Origin: Macrotis lagotis | Lineage: Eukaryota > Chordata > Mammalia > Peramelemorphia > Peramelidae | Reading direction: 5' to 3' | NCBI RefSeq assembly: GCF_037893015.1 | Contig: NC_133658.1 | Span: 55,702,498 to 55,766,497, forward strand | DNA length: 64,000 nucleotides | Part shown: piece by piece, positions 31,150 through 41,647 of the stretch | How positions within the stretch are numbered: position 1 is the first letter of the stretch | How the letters are laid out: each line of letters begins with the position of its first letter | Translations under genes and position numbers: made by a program | The notes under the pieces: model-generated | Told to the model about the DNA's origin: nothing | Databases searched by the model: none | Seen by the model: the letters and a program-made list of their open reading frames with translations, nothing else

Positions 31150-31488
31150 GTAGGTGATACACACTATTGCCTATATCTTGTTGGTCTCTGTGGACCATGG
31201 GCTTAAACTCGAAGTGATTGCTACTAGCCATTTGTTCTCCCCATGGTCACTTCTGATTATAACATAATCAATAGATGAGTTACTCTTTTGATGAAGAATG
31301 CAGCACCTTGATTATTGGATTGATCCAAGTTTGGTCTTTAGAATGGACTTCCATCATGGGACCTTTGTTTCTACAGTCTTTTGAAGTCTCACAAGGCTTT
31401 GTCCCAAAGGAAAGAAGACAGAGGGTCATCTTAGAAACAGGCTTGCCTAGCAGGTTCTGTGCTCATAGGAATAATTTGAAATAAAGTT
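31150..31488. other. No recognised feature
   Basis: Unique-looking. The plus-strand frame 31275-31484 has no recognisable domain. Confidence 0.4.
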
Positions 31489-31690
31489 GGATTGTGATCA
31501 GGCTTAAATGCTAAGATGCTAGGCTTAGGAGTTTATAAAGAAGTGGGGAGCCACTGAAGATTTTTGAGTGGGGAAATGCCTGGCTATGTTTTGGGAATAT
31601 CAGTTTGGCAACTGTGTGGAGGATAGGAGGCAGAGGGAAAAGACAGGAATAAATTAGGGCATTTTGGAGGTTATTTAAGCATTCACTTGA
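31489..31690 (-). mobile_element. L2 LINE ORF2 segment, antisense
   Basis: GGAGCCACTGAAGATTTTTG and AATATCAGTTTGGCAACTGT followed by GCATTTTGGAGGTTATTT correspond to the same part of L2 as 6590-6780, near the end of ORF2. Confidence 0.7.
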
Positions 31691-31735
31691 AAGGTTATTA
31701 GGTCCTGGACTAGAGTGTCAGTGTGACTGAAAATA

Positions 31736-31738
<3 letters not shown>

Positions 31739-31799
<61 letters not shown>
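31739..31799. repeat. (AG)n microsatellite
   Basis: About 30 pure AG units. Confidence 0.98.
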
Positions 31800-31801
<2 letters not shown>

Positions 31802-31933
31802 CAAGAGGGGTGAAAAAGATAGAGCTGACAACTTTGCAACTGTGGAACATTGTGGAAGATGACTTTTAAGTTATACACTTGTGTGACTGGGAAAGGTTGC
31901 AGTTTTCATGTCAGTTAGCTAAATTGACCTATC

Positions 31934-32195
31934 TTGGAGGCAGCTAGATGGTACAGTAGATAGAATCCCAGAACTGAAATCAGGAAGACCTGAGTTTAAA
32001 TCTGACCTTAGATGCTTATTAGCCAGGTGACCATGGGCAAGTAACTTTACCTTAATGTGCCTCAGTTTCCTCAACTGCAAAATGGAGATAAAAGAGTACC
32101 TACTTCCCAAGGCTGTTATGAAAACTAAATGATATAATATTTGTAAAGTGTTTAGTAATAGTAGGAACTTAATAAATGTTGGTTTCCTTTCTTCC
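31934..32195 (+). mobile_element. MAR1-like SINE, full length
   Basis: Head GGAGGCAGCTAGATGGTACA, body GACCTGAGTTTAAATCTGAC, then a MIR-like 3' part: AAAATGGAGATAAAAGAGTA, CCCAAGGCTGTTATGAAAAC and ATTTGTAAAGTGTTTAGTAA. It shows how the tRNA-headed and CORE-SINE types join. Confidence 0.88.
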
Positions 32196-32459
32196 TTGTT
32201 TTGTTTCACTTCATTTGTCTTTCCAAATTTCTTTGTGCTTTTATATTTGTTATTTTTAACCCTTGGGTTTGAGTAATCAATTAGACAATAGATATTGATC
32301 AGGTTTTTTTCTATGTTGAAATATGCCATGATGGGTGGTATAAAAGATTCAGAGATTCCTAAGCCACAGTGCTTGCCTTTAAAGAGCTTATGATTTTTTC
32401 GAGAAGACAAAATTTGGAAAGCTAAAATAAAAGAACACCAGACTTGAAGATGGCCTTCA

Positions 32460-32725
32460 AATCAATTTAATTAATTTTTATTTTGTCCCTCCTATGTGCC
32501 AAGCACTGTGTGCACTGTTTTAATCCCACCATTGCCACTATGAGACCTTGGGTAAGTTAATTTCTCTTTCTGAGTCTCAGTTTCTTCTTTTGTAAAAATG
32601 GGGATAACAATGGCATCTATCTTTCTAGAGTTGTGGTTAGGATTACCTCAGGTATTGCAACGAAAGTACTTTGTAAACCTCTAAGGGATATATAAATGCT
32701 AACTATTATTATTAAACCCTAAAAA
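32460..32725 (+). mobile_element. CORE-SINE, preceded by an L2 tail scrap
   Basis: 32470-32515 carries CCTATGTGCCAAGCACTGTG (antisense L2 tail). From 32525: TGAGACCTTGGGTAAGTTAA, CTGAGTCTCAGTTTCTTCTT and GGGATATATAAATGCTAACT form a sense CORE-SINE. Confidence 0.8.
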
Positions 32726-32729
32726 GAAG

Positions 32730-33624
32730 TTATAGAAATGGGAAATGTGAGGAGGTGAAATCCACAATGGGTCAGCATTGAACTGGCAGAGTTGGAAAGA
32801 AAGGACATTTCAAGAGGAGGGAACATTATGACAACCCCTGGAGGGAAATGAGTCCATATTTCAAAACTAACACTATATTTGGCATGGTTCACATCTTCTG
32901 CTTATTTATGTGGGGATTGGCCTGAGACAGCTAGCTTTGGCACGGCAGAGATGAATTGTGCTAACGGGTTTTTTGGAGGTATCTCTGCAACTTGCAATGA
33001 GGGTTTTCCAAAGGCTAGTATAGACACTTGAGCAAAACCTCACCCTCTTTTCATATGAGGAAGGCACAGACCATGAAACCCTAGAAGGAGGCCCTTAAAA
33101 TTGAACATTTTGAACCTGTGGAAAACATGACCCCAGAAGATACTTGCCAAGTGTCTGCAAATCCAAACTTTGGAGGAAAGGAGAGAATTCATATTCCTAT
33201 GTGGCAGCTTTGGTTACTCATTATAGGGGCCCTGGAACCAGATACTGCATGGTATCCTACAGTTAATCCCACCAGAAGGATTGACTAGCAGCTGGAAAAC
33301 CCTCCTTGAAAGGCTAGCCACCCTGTTCGCCACGCTTCAAGGGGAAGCTGTGCCTTAAGACTTAAAGAGGAAGCTTACTGGAGATACCAGTTGTTTATAA
33401 TGGGTCTTAGAAATAGCTACTGGGGAGTAGTGCTTGAGGAATAGTACCTGAGGAAATGTGCCTTCAGTCTGAAAGGAGTTCATCATGCTTGCTTTCATTT
33501 TAAAAAAATTATAAAAAATCCATTTTTCTTTTTAATTGATAGAATAAAAAAGAGCATTTCTTCTTCTTCTTTATCTCATTTTTACCATCTTTGGCCAAAC
33601 TGATTGTTCTATAACAGAATATAC
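32730..33624. other. Unique-looking sequence
   Basis: Nearly 900 bp with no recognised repeat. Composition is more balanced than the flanks. No supported open frame. Confidence 0.45.
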
Positions 33625-33753
33625 ATAATAAATGGGATCTGAAGACATCAGTTTAAATACCAAATTTGCCATTTTCTATCTAGATGACAGGAGAGAAAAA
33701 TAACTTTTCACAGAGCTTTCATTTTCTCCTCTATAACATGGGGGTTGCTAGAT
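33625..33753 (+). mobile_element. CORE-SINE, interrupted at its 3' end by a hAT MITE
   Basis: GGATCTGAAGACATCAGTTT, TCATTTTCTCCTCTATAACA and GGGGGTTGCTAGATT. The hAT element sits in the segment that usually reads like CTAGATGACCTC. Confidence 0.6.
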
Positions 33754-33754
33754 T

Positions 33755-34237
33755 CAGAGGTTTTTAATCTTATGTCTTGCACCTTCTTGGCCATCTTGTG
33801 AAATTTCAGCATCAAGATTATAAGCAGTTGAAGGAAATACTACATTTTGAAAATAGAGATATATTTTTCCCCACATTCCAAGTTTATGGATCCTTTCAGT
33901 GAGCCCCAGGGCAGTTGGATGGCACAGTGGATAGAGCATTGGCCTTGGTAACAGGAGAATAGGAGTTCCAATCCACCTTCAGATATTTACTAGCTGTGTG
34001 ACCTTGGGCAAGTCACTTAACCCATATTTGTCTTGAATCCAAAGACATGTCTACTCATCCTGATTCCTATCTGGCCATTGGACCCAGATGACTCCGAAGG
34101 AGAAAATAAGGCTGGTTACTTTGCATAGCCCTCCCTCACTCAAATCCAATTCATGTGCATCATCTCCCTGATATCATGGTCTTCTTTGTGAATGAAGGCT
34201 AGCTATTATCAGTGGACCCCAGGTTAAGAATTCTTAA
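33755..34237. mobile_element. hAT-type MITE, itself interrupted by SINE B
   Basis: Left end CAGAGGTTTTTAATCTTATG. Interior CATTCCAAGTTTATGGATCC. After the nested SINE it resumes at about 34211 with GTGGACCCCAGGTTAAGAAT, the inverted right end. Target repeats are weak (GCTAGATT and ACTAGGAG). Confidence 0.75.
33909..34205 (+). mobile_element. SINE type B, nested in a hAT MITE
   Basis: GGGCAGTTGGATGGCACAGT through GGCCATTGGACCCAGATGAC to CTTCTTTGTGAATGAAGGCT. Full length. Confidence 0.93.
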
Positions 34238-34245
34238 ACTAGGAG

Positions 34246-34435
34246 ATTAGCATGATACAGTGTATAGAATACTGAACTTAGGGTCACAGGAAATCCTGCC
34301 TATGCTAGGTATAGCCTATGTTACCTCAGGCAAGTTACATTCCCTCCATTGGTCTCAATTTTCTCATCTGTAAAATGGCTAATCTTGAAGACTTCTTCCA
34401 ACCCTATACCTCTGAACTGGGATCCAATGATCTCT
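34246..34435 (+). mobile_element. CORE-SINE
   Basis: GATACAGTGTATAGAATACT, GGCAAGTTACATTCCCTCCA and TTTTCTCATCTGTAAAATGG. The expected 3' end (CATACTCCACAATACATGAT) may continue at 34670-34715 beyond the nested type C SINE. Confidence 0.75.
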
Positions 34436-34668
34436 TGGTTTTCAGTTGTTTCAGTTGTGTACACTTTTCCACTCTATTTAGGATTTTCTTGGCAAAGATA
34501 TTGGAATAATTTGCCATTTCCTTCTCCAATCATTTGCAAATGATGAAACTAAGGCAATCAGGGTTAAGTGAATTGCCCAGGGTTACACAGATAATAAGTG
34601 TCTGAAGTCAGATTTGACTTAGGTCTTTCTGAGTCCAGGTCTGGTACTGTACCACTTAACTGCCTCCT
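34436..34668 (-). mobile_element. SINE type C, antisense
   Basis: GATTTTCTTGGCAAAGATAT, TTTGCCATTTCCTTCTCCAA, GGGTTACACAGATAATAAGT and GTACTGTACCACTTAACTGC give the reversed type C order. Confidence 0.88.
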
Positions 34669-34934
34669 ATGTTCCCTTAGGTTCCCTCATACTCCACAAT
34701 ACATGATTCTTCTTTTATAGCCCTTTGCCTTTCACTTCTTAATTCAGTCAAGATAGGGAGAAAGGATGAAGGTAGAGTAAATTCAGATTGGATAGAGGAT
34801 CCAAGTATTACGAAGTCAGAATTTCAAGTGATTTCTTTGCTTCCAGATGGAAACTTTCTATTGTCTTGTTCTATGGATCTTGGATAGTCTGATCTTTCTT
34901 ATTAGTTGAGCAACTCTGTGTTCTGAGAAGCAGC

Positions 34935-35075
34935 CTATCTTGGGGTGATGAGCAGGGTTTGGAGACATGAAGACTTGTATTCCCATGGCTGTGTGACTTT
35001 GGGCAGGTCACTAAACCTCTCCCTGTTCTCTGCAACTCTCTAAGACTGTCACCAAGAAGGCGACTTATCCAGTAA
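34935..35075 (+). mobile_element. CORE-SINE (old subtype)
   Basis: GCTGTGTGACTTTGGGCAGG and CTGCAACTCTCTAAGACTGT match the same old subtype seen at 41815-42005. Confidence 0.7.
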
Positions 35076-35309
35076 GTCACCCAATACCAGTTGAATAACA
35101 AATTCCTGTCCTCTTGCCCTGTGTTAGAGCATGAGATTCTTAATAATTCTAAGGTTATTTTTATCTTACTGAACATTCCCAAGTTTGTTGAATAAACAAC
35201 AAACTTTTTACCCAGATTTCAAGGCCTTGCTAGTTTCAGAACTGTTTGAAGTACTATACAGAACAACTTGCCTTTCCAGTCTTGTTTCCCTCTATAAATT
35301 CTTGTAGGA

Positions 35310-35475
35310 TCATAAATTTATAGTTGAATGATACTTTAGGATCCATCTAGTCAAGTCTCTTCATTTAATAGTTGAAGAAATTAACATTCAGAGAGGCTAA
35401 ATGAATTAATCATATTCACTATAAGCAATTTTTCTGGACAGAATTTGAACTTATGTCTACCTGCCATGGTGCCCC
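35310..35475 (-). mobile_element. CORE-SINE
   Basis: TAGGATCCATCTAGTCAAGT, AGAAATTAACATTCAGAGAG and GAACTTATGTCTACCTGCCA in minus-strand order. Confidence 0.65.
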
Positions 35476-35477
35476 TT

Positions 35478-35825
35478 AAAATATTCTAGATCATTCCTGG
35501 GGCTGTCTTGACTCTGTTCCTTTTGTTTTTCTTTTTCAGAAAATTCCCTCCTTACAAATTTATTCATTTCAAGATAGACCTTAAATAACTTCACTTTCAT
35601 GAAGTCACTGATAGCCCCTCACAAGATGTGATATCATTATAGAAAGCTCTGAACTCTTTATCTGTATATGTTTTATGGAGTTTCCTCTACTTTTTCTTAT
35701 AGCTATCTGTGAATTGCCTTTTATCTCTGTGATAACACTGTTAGCACCTTGAAGATCCGGATTTTATTTCCACAGTGTGGAGCATAGTAGATACTCATAA
35801 ATATTCATTGATTAAAATAAAAAAA
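35478..35825 (+). mobile_element. L2 LINE 3' end
   Basis: TTCATGAAGTCACTGATAGC, GAACTCTTTATCTGTATATG, GTTAGCACCTTGAAGATCCG and CATAGTAGATACTCATAAAT follow the L2 C-terminal and 3' UTR order. Confidence 0.8.
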
Positions 35826-35864
35826 ATGAATGAGTGAATTAGAAACAATCAGATAAGGAATCAC

Positions 35865-36350
35865 TGAACAAATTATGGTATAATGAGTGTAATGGAATAT
35901 TAATGTGACATAATAAATGATGATGTGATGGATTCAGAGAAACCTGGAAAAACTTTTAAACAGATTCAGAGTGAAATGACCAGGACCAGGAGGATAATCA
36001 ACAAGTTGACTATGATAATTTAAAGACAAATAATTCTGAAAGACTTTAGATCTTTGATGAATGCAGTCTCCAATCATGATTTCCGAAGATGTATGATGAA
36101 GCATGACTCTTACCTTTTGGCAAAGAGAAGATAGTTTTGACGTGAAAAATTTTATATATAAATATATACATACACATATGCACATATACACACATACCCA
36201 CATACACACATATACATATATTTGTATGTATATACATACATACATATTGCATACTAATGCATATTTTTGCTTGTTTATACTTACCTGTTACAAGGTTGGG
36301 ATTCTATTCGACAGATGGATGAGATGACTTAGTGTATGGGAATAGAGATA
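35865..36350 (+). mobile_element. L1 LINE 3' end, older copy
   Basis: AACAAATTATGGTATAATGA, GGATTCAGAGAAACCTGGAA, AGTGAAATGACCAGGACCAG and GATTTCCGAAGATGTATGAT parallel the 30.6-30.8 kb L1. A (TACA)n microsatellite is embedded at 36155-36245. Confidence 0.75.
36155..36245. repeat. (TACA/CACA)n microsatellite
   Basis: Imperfect ATACACATA units inside the L1 3' UTR. Confidence 0.92.
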
Positions 36351-36354
36351 ACAT

Positions 36355-36400
36355 AAAAGAAAGAAAGAAGAAAGAAGGAAAGGAAAGAGGAAAAGAGCAT
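36355..36400. repeat. GAAA-rich tail tract
   Basis: AAAGAAAGAAAGAAGAAAGA, probably the decayed A tail of the L1 copy to its left. Confidence 0.75.
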
Positions 36401-36419
36401 CCATTGAATCTTTAAAACA

Positions 36420-36570
36420 CAAAGGAACTCAACATGTATTTATTAGATGTTTACTATGGACCAGGCACTAAGTGCTGATGATATAGAGACTGGCAAACAT
36501 GTGGGTCTTGCCCTCAAGAAGCTCACAATTTAATGGGGGAGACCATGTGCATGTGCAAGTAATTATATTC
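36420..36570 (-). mobile_element. L2 LINE 3' terminus, antisense
   Basis: CATGTATTTATTAGATGTTT, GGACCAGGCACTAAGTGCTG and CCTCAAGAAGCTCACAATTT. Confidence 0.8.
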
Positions 36571-36574
36571 AACC

Positions 36575-36680
36575 AATAAGTATATAAATATATATTTATA
36601 TAACACATATAGATATATAGTTATATATCTAATATAGTTATACTAGTTATGATATATAGTGATATATATTATATATAGTT
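36575..36680. repeat. AT-rich TATA-type low complexity
   Basis: Imperfect ATATATAGTTATATA units. Confidence 0.9.
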
Positions 36681-36884
36681 ATATAATCTAATAAATTGGA
36701 ATAAGGAGAAAATAAAAAAAGGAAATGCAATAGTGGCACAAGGTAATTTTGTTACCACTTTGTTAAACCAAATATTACACTTAAACGATGTAACAGTTCA
36801 CGGTTCATATACAATTTTATTTTTTATTCTACATATATTACAACATTTTATTGATTTTTGTTGAATCAAAAGAACTTTAAAAAC

Positions 36885-38075
36885 TGAATGGTTATGGTTG
36901 TGGTCTTTCCTGTTTAAGGAGGACCAAAATGACATCATTATGTTGGGGTCAAGGTAAAGCAGGACTGACTGTGGCTGATCAGACCAATATGAGCTTGAAA
37001 GATCCACCACTGATTGGGCACAAATGGTCTATATGAACATATGGAATGGAGATAGCTCTAAATTTGTGCATCTCATGTTTCTTTTGAGCTAGTGCAACTC
37101 TGCTCATGGAGCAAAGAGCCTTCTTTGTTGTGGTTACACCATGTTGAACAGTCTTTTGCCAGGGTCCCCCATGTCTCACAACCTATTCCAAAGTTCTTCA
37201 GAGAGGCCTTGAGAGTGTCCTTGTATAACCTTTTCTGACCTCTATGTGAGCACTTGGCTTGTGTGTGAGTTCTCTGTAAAATAGTCTATTAAGCAAACAT
37301 ATGTTTGGCATTTGAACAGTGTGGCCAGTCTGTCACAGCACTCTCTGCAGTAGAGTTTGAATACCAGTTTTTAGCTTGAGAAAGGACTTAAGTGCCTGGT
37401 GGCTCTTGCCAAGCAATCTTCAGAATCTTTCTAGGACAATTCAAATAGAAGCAATTCAATTTCTTGGAATGGCACTAATAGACTATCCAGTTTTACAGAC
37501 ATACAATGAGATCTGCACAAACAGTTCTGTAGACTTTCAGTTTGGTAGTTAGTCTAATACCTCTGCTCTCCCATACTTTTCTTGGGAGTTTACCAGACAT
37601 AACCTCATTTTCCAATTGGATATCCTTGGAAAGCATACTGCCAGGGTAAGTAAGCCTATCCACAGCAATCAAAATTTCTTCATAGGCTGTAACCAGTGGT
37701 TCCACATATGGATGGTATAGTGATGGTTGGTGTAGAACTTCTGTTTTCTTGTTGATTCTCAGGTTAAAATTAATACAAGCTGAAGAAAATCAATCTATAC
37801 TCTGTTGTATTTCAACCTCAGAGGCTGTACTGAGTGCACAATCACCTTGGAACAAAATCATGCACCAACTGTCCTTCCACTTTAGTCTTGGCTTGTAGCC
37901 TTTCCAAGTTAAAAAATTTACTTGTCAATGTGAATCACTGTTTTCAATCTTGTTGAAGATATACAACAGCATCACAGAAAACATCATGCTACAAAGCAAG
38001 GGAACAGGCACTCAACCCTGCTCTGCTCCATTGATGACTGGGAGCTTGTACAAGCATGATATTGTAGAAAATAAC
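36885..38075 (-). mobile_element. RTE-like LINE, ORF 3' half and 3' UTR, antisense
   Basis: Largest RTE-like piece (about 1.2 kb). Reverse complement, 5' to 3': RLQAKTKVEGQLVHD (about 37865-37910), LTYPGSMLSKD (about 37620-37655), KLPRKVWESRGIRLTTKLKV (about 37515-37575) and then the C-terminal zinc-finger-like region around 36965-37030. The 3' end at the left (GTCTTTCCTGTTTAAGGAGG reversed) matches the tail at 18900. Frameshifts throughout. Ends and clade are inferred by eye. Confidence 0.82.
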
Positions 38076-38149
38076 CCATGCCTCTGTTTTTCATCTGTAA
38101 AATGAACATATAGATTTGTATATTTTCCAAGTTTTTATTTAGATCTCGT

Positions 38150-38230
38150 TCAATCTAGCAGTCAACAACCATTTGTTAGGTGACTAATATGTGCCAGGTC
38201 TGTATTGGTTTGTATTGATTTGAGGAATAT
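38150..38230 (-). mobile_element. L2 LINE tail fragment
   Basis: CAACAACCATTTGTTAGGTG followed by AATATGTGCCAGGTCTGTAT. Confidence 0.55.
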
Positions 38231-38281
38231 AGATGCTTTTTGGTGAAAAGAACTATACAAGTTTGTGCCATTTTCCCCCTT

Positions 38282-38298
38282 CCCTTTCTTTCTTTCCT

Positions 38299-38374
<76 letters not shown>

Positions 38375-38480
38375 TCCTTCCTTCCTTCCTTCCTTCCTTC
38401 CTTCCTTCCTTCCTTCCTTCCTTCCTTCCTTCCTTCCTTCCTTCCGTCTTTCTTTCTTCTTTCTTGCTTTCTTTCTCTTT
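38282..38480. repeat. (TTTC)n-(TTCC)n microsatellite
   Basis: Two blocks: TTTC to about 38375 and TTCC to about 38444, then decayed TTTC. All three plus-strand open frames across it are artefacts. Confidence 0.98.
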
Positions 38481-38534
38481 TTTTCTCAAATAAATCTGGG
38501 CTATCTGAAATTAAGACATTATGGCATTTCTATC

Positions 38535-38648
38535 TAGAGAGATTAGAGGTCATCTATTCATTTTTACAAATAAGGAATCTGAGAATTCTAAAGGTCCTGT
38601 TCCAGTAGTTAGTCAGAAGCAGAACCCAAGATTCCTGATCAAATCATC
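38535..38648 (-). mobile_element. CORE-SINE fragment
   Basis: AGATTAGAGGTCATCTATTC followed by TTTTTACAAATAAGGAATCT and CAGAACCCAAGATTCCTGAT. Confidence 0.65.
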
Positions 38649-38656
38649 TCTTAGAG

Positions 38657-38663
38657 CAGGGGT

Positions 38664-38695
<32 letters not shown>

Positions 38696-38909
38696 GCTAA
38701 GAGGTTTTTGGATATTTATAACATTATTTGTAGACCATACAAAATTATCCATTTAAAAATTAGCCTGCTATATTTGGTCAAACATTTAATTAATTAACCC
38801 CTAAAGATTTATTGAATTTTGAGCCCTGCCTGTGGTTGCCATGGCAATGCCAGACCAAATAATTTTGTGGGCCTTATATCTCCTTTGGACAGATGCTCAC
38901 CACCCGCTG
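38657..38909. mobile_element. hAT-type MITE with perfect 8 bp target duplication
   Basis: 253 bp. Inverted ends CAGGGGTGGGGAGC and GCTCACCACCCGCTG. Flanked by TCTTAGAG at 38649-38656 and again at 38910-38917, identical 8 of 8. A poly-T run near the left end (38671-38694) is probably a later expansion. No transposase ORF. Same family as 10461-10656. Confidence 0.93.
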
Positions 38910-38917
38910 TCTTAGAG

Positions 38918-39070
38918 GAAAGAGCTCTGGATTTAGAGTCCAAAGAATTGGTTTAGTGTTTGAGTGATTTGAAGTGATATCACTTTTCTGGGTGATACCC
39001 CTTTCTTCCTTTGTAAACTAAGGGGCTTGAACTTTATCTACCTAATATTTGGGTTAGACTTCTTATTTTT
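38918..39070 (+). mobile_element. CORE-SINE fragment
   Basis: GAAAGAGCTCTGGATTTAGA and TTCCTTTGTAAACTAAGGGG. It starts right at the hAT target duplication. Confidence 0.65.
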
Positions 39071-39074
39071 AAAC

Positions 39075-39743
39075 AAACCATAAGAAAAACAGATTAGAAA
39101 ATCATCTGGAGCCCTTTGGGATGGCTGCTGACATCCAAACTAGAAGAGTGTGAAATATGGAGTGGTATGTTTCTTTAGTAATTATTTTCACTAAGGACAG
39201 ACCTGAGCAGGCAGAGAGACCAGGCAGAGAGAAGCAAAGACCCAATGTGATTTAGAAATACAAGTCCATCTCCAGGGGTGAGTAAACACAGCACAGGATT
39301 GGACTTCACTGACTTGGGGCCCTATTTTTTCACACCTTCACCAGGTCTAGGTGTGGAGCTGCTGTAAAGTGTGGGCTTTGGTTACTGACCCACCGAAAGG
39401 AGCTGTCAAGGGGCCCTCTAGGAAAAACCAAAGGCTTTAGGCTGTGAGGCCAACTTTGAGGGGCTGTGTGAGGGAGTGTTAGGTAATCAGAGAAAGATAA
39501 TGAATGGGGCCTCGTGGAGTGAATACTAGGCTAGAGAAAGCTTTGATAGAACTGCCTACTCAGCATTTAACCAGTTGAGAGGCATCAAAAGGAAATGCCA
39601 CTGATTTGGGGCAAGAGTAGAGATTCTCAGCTCTGCCTTTGCTTCCTTGGATGACTGAATTTGTGGTCCCTTGGGGGAATGGGAGTCTTCAGAATCCTAA
39701 TATCCTCTGGAAAGAAATCTCTTGTGCAATATTTCTGGGTTAG

Positions 39744-39745
<2 letters not shown>
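39075..39745. other. Unique-looking sequence
   Basis: No recognised element. First stretch of the repeat-poor right half. Confidence 0.5.

Positions 39746-39746
<1 letters not shown>

Positions 39747-39822
<76 letters not shown>
39747..39822. repeat. (TG)n microsatellite
   Basis: Two pure TG blocks split by TATATG. The MCV/VCVC-type and HTHT-type frames on it are artefacts. Confidence 0.98.
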
Positions 39823-39823
<1 letters not shown>

Positions 39824-40059
39824 ATGAATTTGTCTTCTACTGTTACATTGAGGAAATCATCCCAAATTCCTGGCATACTTTTCATTCCCAGAGAGCCCAA
39901 GGCACCAGATAATGAGTAGTGATTTCCATCCTGACTCTGGTGTCAGCTTTACTGGGCGTCCCTAGGAAGCTTGACCATCACTGCTGATAAGACAGTTAGA
40001 AATGGTGTGAGGGGTAGTAGCTTGGAGGTAAGTTATTAGACAGTCAGTCAAGCCAACAA

Positions 40060-40168
40060 GTTGAAGAAGCAAACGGCAAACCAGTCCAGGATCTTTGCCA
40101 AGAAAATCCCAGATGGAAGCACAAAGGATCAGACACAGCTGAAAAATGACTGAACAACAATGGTCGAT
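40060..40168 (+). mobile_element. SINE type C tail
   Basis: AACGGCAAACCAGTCCAGGA, GCCAAGAAAATCCCAGATGG, ACAAAGGATCAGACACAGCT and TGACTGAACAACAATGG. Confidence 0.88.
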
Positions 40169-40179
40169 AATTAGACTAT

Positions 40180-40320
40180 CATAGGTTATTAAAGCAGCAA
40201 GGGATTTTGATATTCTTAATTCCAATCTCATTGGGCAGAGGAGGAACTGAGACCCAGAGAGGAGAAGGGACTTGTTCAGATCACACAAGTTAATAGTTGA
40301 GCAAGGAGGAGGTAGATTGC
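40180..40320 (-). mobile_element. CORE-SINE fragment
   Basis: AGGAACTGAGACCCAGAGAG and GGGACTTGTTCAGATCACAC. Confidence 0.6.
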
Positions 40321-40550
40321 TTGTTCATTCCCAATCTTTTCAAGACTTATGGACAATCTCTGACTGACCAGTGTGGCTAACCACAAAGGTTTATCATAAT
40401 TAAGGGGTATATCTGGAAGAGCTTGATTGGGAGTAGACAAACTTATTTCTCATTGCTTCTCCTTTCCCTCTTTCCAAGAATCCAAACCTACTGGCAAGTT
40501 GAACAAATCTCCCCCTAGTTTTAACAGCTATGGGGAAGGGGAAGGAGATA

Positions 40551-40727
40551 GGAAGGGTAAGAGAGACTGTAGAATCTCTTCATGGATATTTTGAAGAAGA
40601 GGTGGAAGACAATTCAGTTATTTGTGTGAAATAAGCAGGGGTTAGATTAAATAATGTCCCAACCATTGTCTTCCACATCTTCTTCAAAACATCCATGAAG
40701 AGATTCTACAGTCTCTCTTACCCTTCC
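40551..40727. repeat. Near-perfect inverted repeat, 63 bp arms
   Basis: Arm 1 is 40551-40613, starting GGAAGGGTAAGAGAGACTGT. Arm 2 is 40665-40727, ending ACAGTCTCTCTTACCCTTCC. They are reverse complements with 2 mismatches in 63 positions, separated by a 51 bp spacer. It is not a recognised transposon: there are no target repeats and the arms do not match any other sequence I see here. As RNA it would fold to a long hairpin. Confidence 0.97.
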
Positions 40728-41285
40728 TTTCAGGGTCATTAGAGAAGATATATTGAGACCAGATGATTTCAAAATGCACTCTTCTCCCTGTTTAGAACCA
40801 GTGCATATGAACCTAATGATTTCTGATGTTGCTGAGAAAGAAATAACTCTTTAAATGAGTGGGCAAGGTGAGCCTGTTTTCCATAATAACCTTCCCCAAA
40901 ACCAGTTTCTCACTTTCGTTTCCTCACCCATTTCCTGTTTTCTAAATTTATTTTGCTGGAGAATGAATGAAGGGGCCCCATCCCTCCTGGGCTCCCTGCC
41001 TTTCTCAGCCAATATTACACTTCAGGCAAGTGTTAAGTGAGAGTTTGTAGCACCAGCCTCCTTAGATTACAGTACTTAGAGACTGTTGTCTACTGAAGGT
41101 TTTGGGTTAAGAGGCATTCATTCACTTAAATCCCTGTGAGGTTACTGTGGGTGAGAGGGGTCTCTGAGCCGGAGATGGAGTGGAAGAAAGATTCTGAAAG
41201 AGAGATGGAGGAGTTTCTTGTATGCATTTGTACCACTGGTTGAAGGACTTGACCATTTGTTGAAGTGTGGGCCTTCAGTAAATCT
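40728..41285. other. Unique-looking sequence
   Basis: No recognised element. Confidence 0.45.
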
Positions 41286-41289
41286 TTTA

Positions 41290-41448
41290 GTGTTGTTGAA
41301 AGATCCTTTTATTGGAAAGAGCTCTGGGCTCCTTCTCTGCTATTGATCTTGGACAAATCAGTTTCTTGGGACTCAGTTTCCTGGTCTGGAAAGTGAAAGA
41401 ATTGGGTTAGATGATTTCTAAGACCTCTTTCAGCTCAGTATAATGTAC
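41290..41448 (+). mobile_element. CORE-SINE, bordered by a hAT MITE
   Basis: GAAAGAGCTCTGGGCTCCTT, GGGTTAGATGATTTCTAAGA and CCTCTTTCAGCTCAGTATAA. Confidence 0.75.
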
Positions 41449-41647
41449 CATTCTTAACTTTTTTTTTGTGCTTTGGGACTCTTTCTCCAGTCTATTCAAG
41501 TTTATGGACTTCTTTGAAGAATCATAACTTTAAATACATAAAATAAAAAAACTCATAGAATTACCAAAAACTCAGTTATATGGAAATACAGTTATCAAAA
41601 TATTATTTTAAGAAATAAACTCTTGGGTGCCAAGTTAAACACCACTG
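41449..41647. mobile_element. hAT-type MITE
   Basis: CATTCTTAACTTTTTTTTTG, CAAGTTTATGGACTTCTTTG, CATAAAATAAAAAAACTCAT and GAAATACAGTTATCAAAATA match the internal order of the other Charlie-like MITEs here. Ends approximate. Confidence 0.7.

Noticed and set aside
31919-32410. 163-codon minus-strand frame as a gene
   Set aside because: More than half overlaps a MAR1-like SINE (31934-32195). The rest has no recognisable domain.
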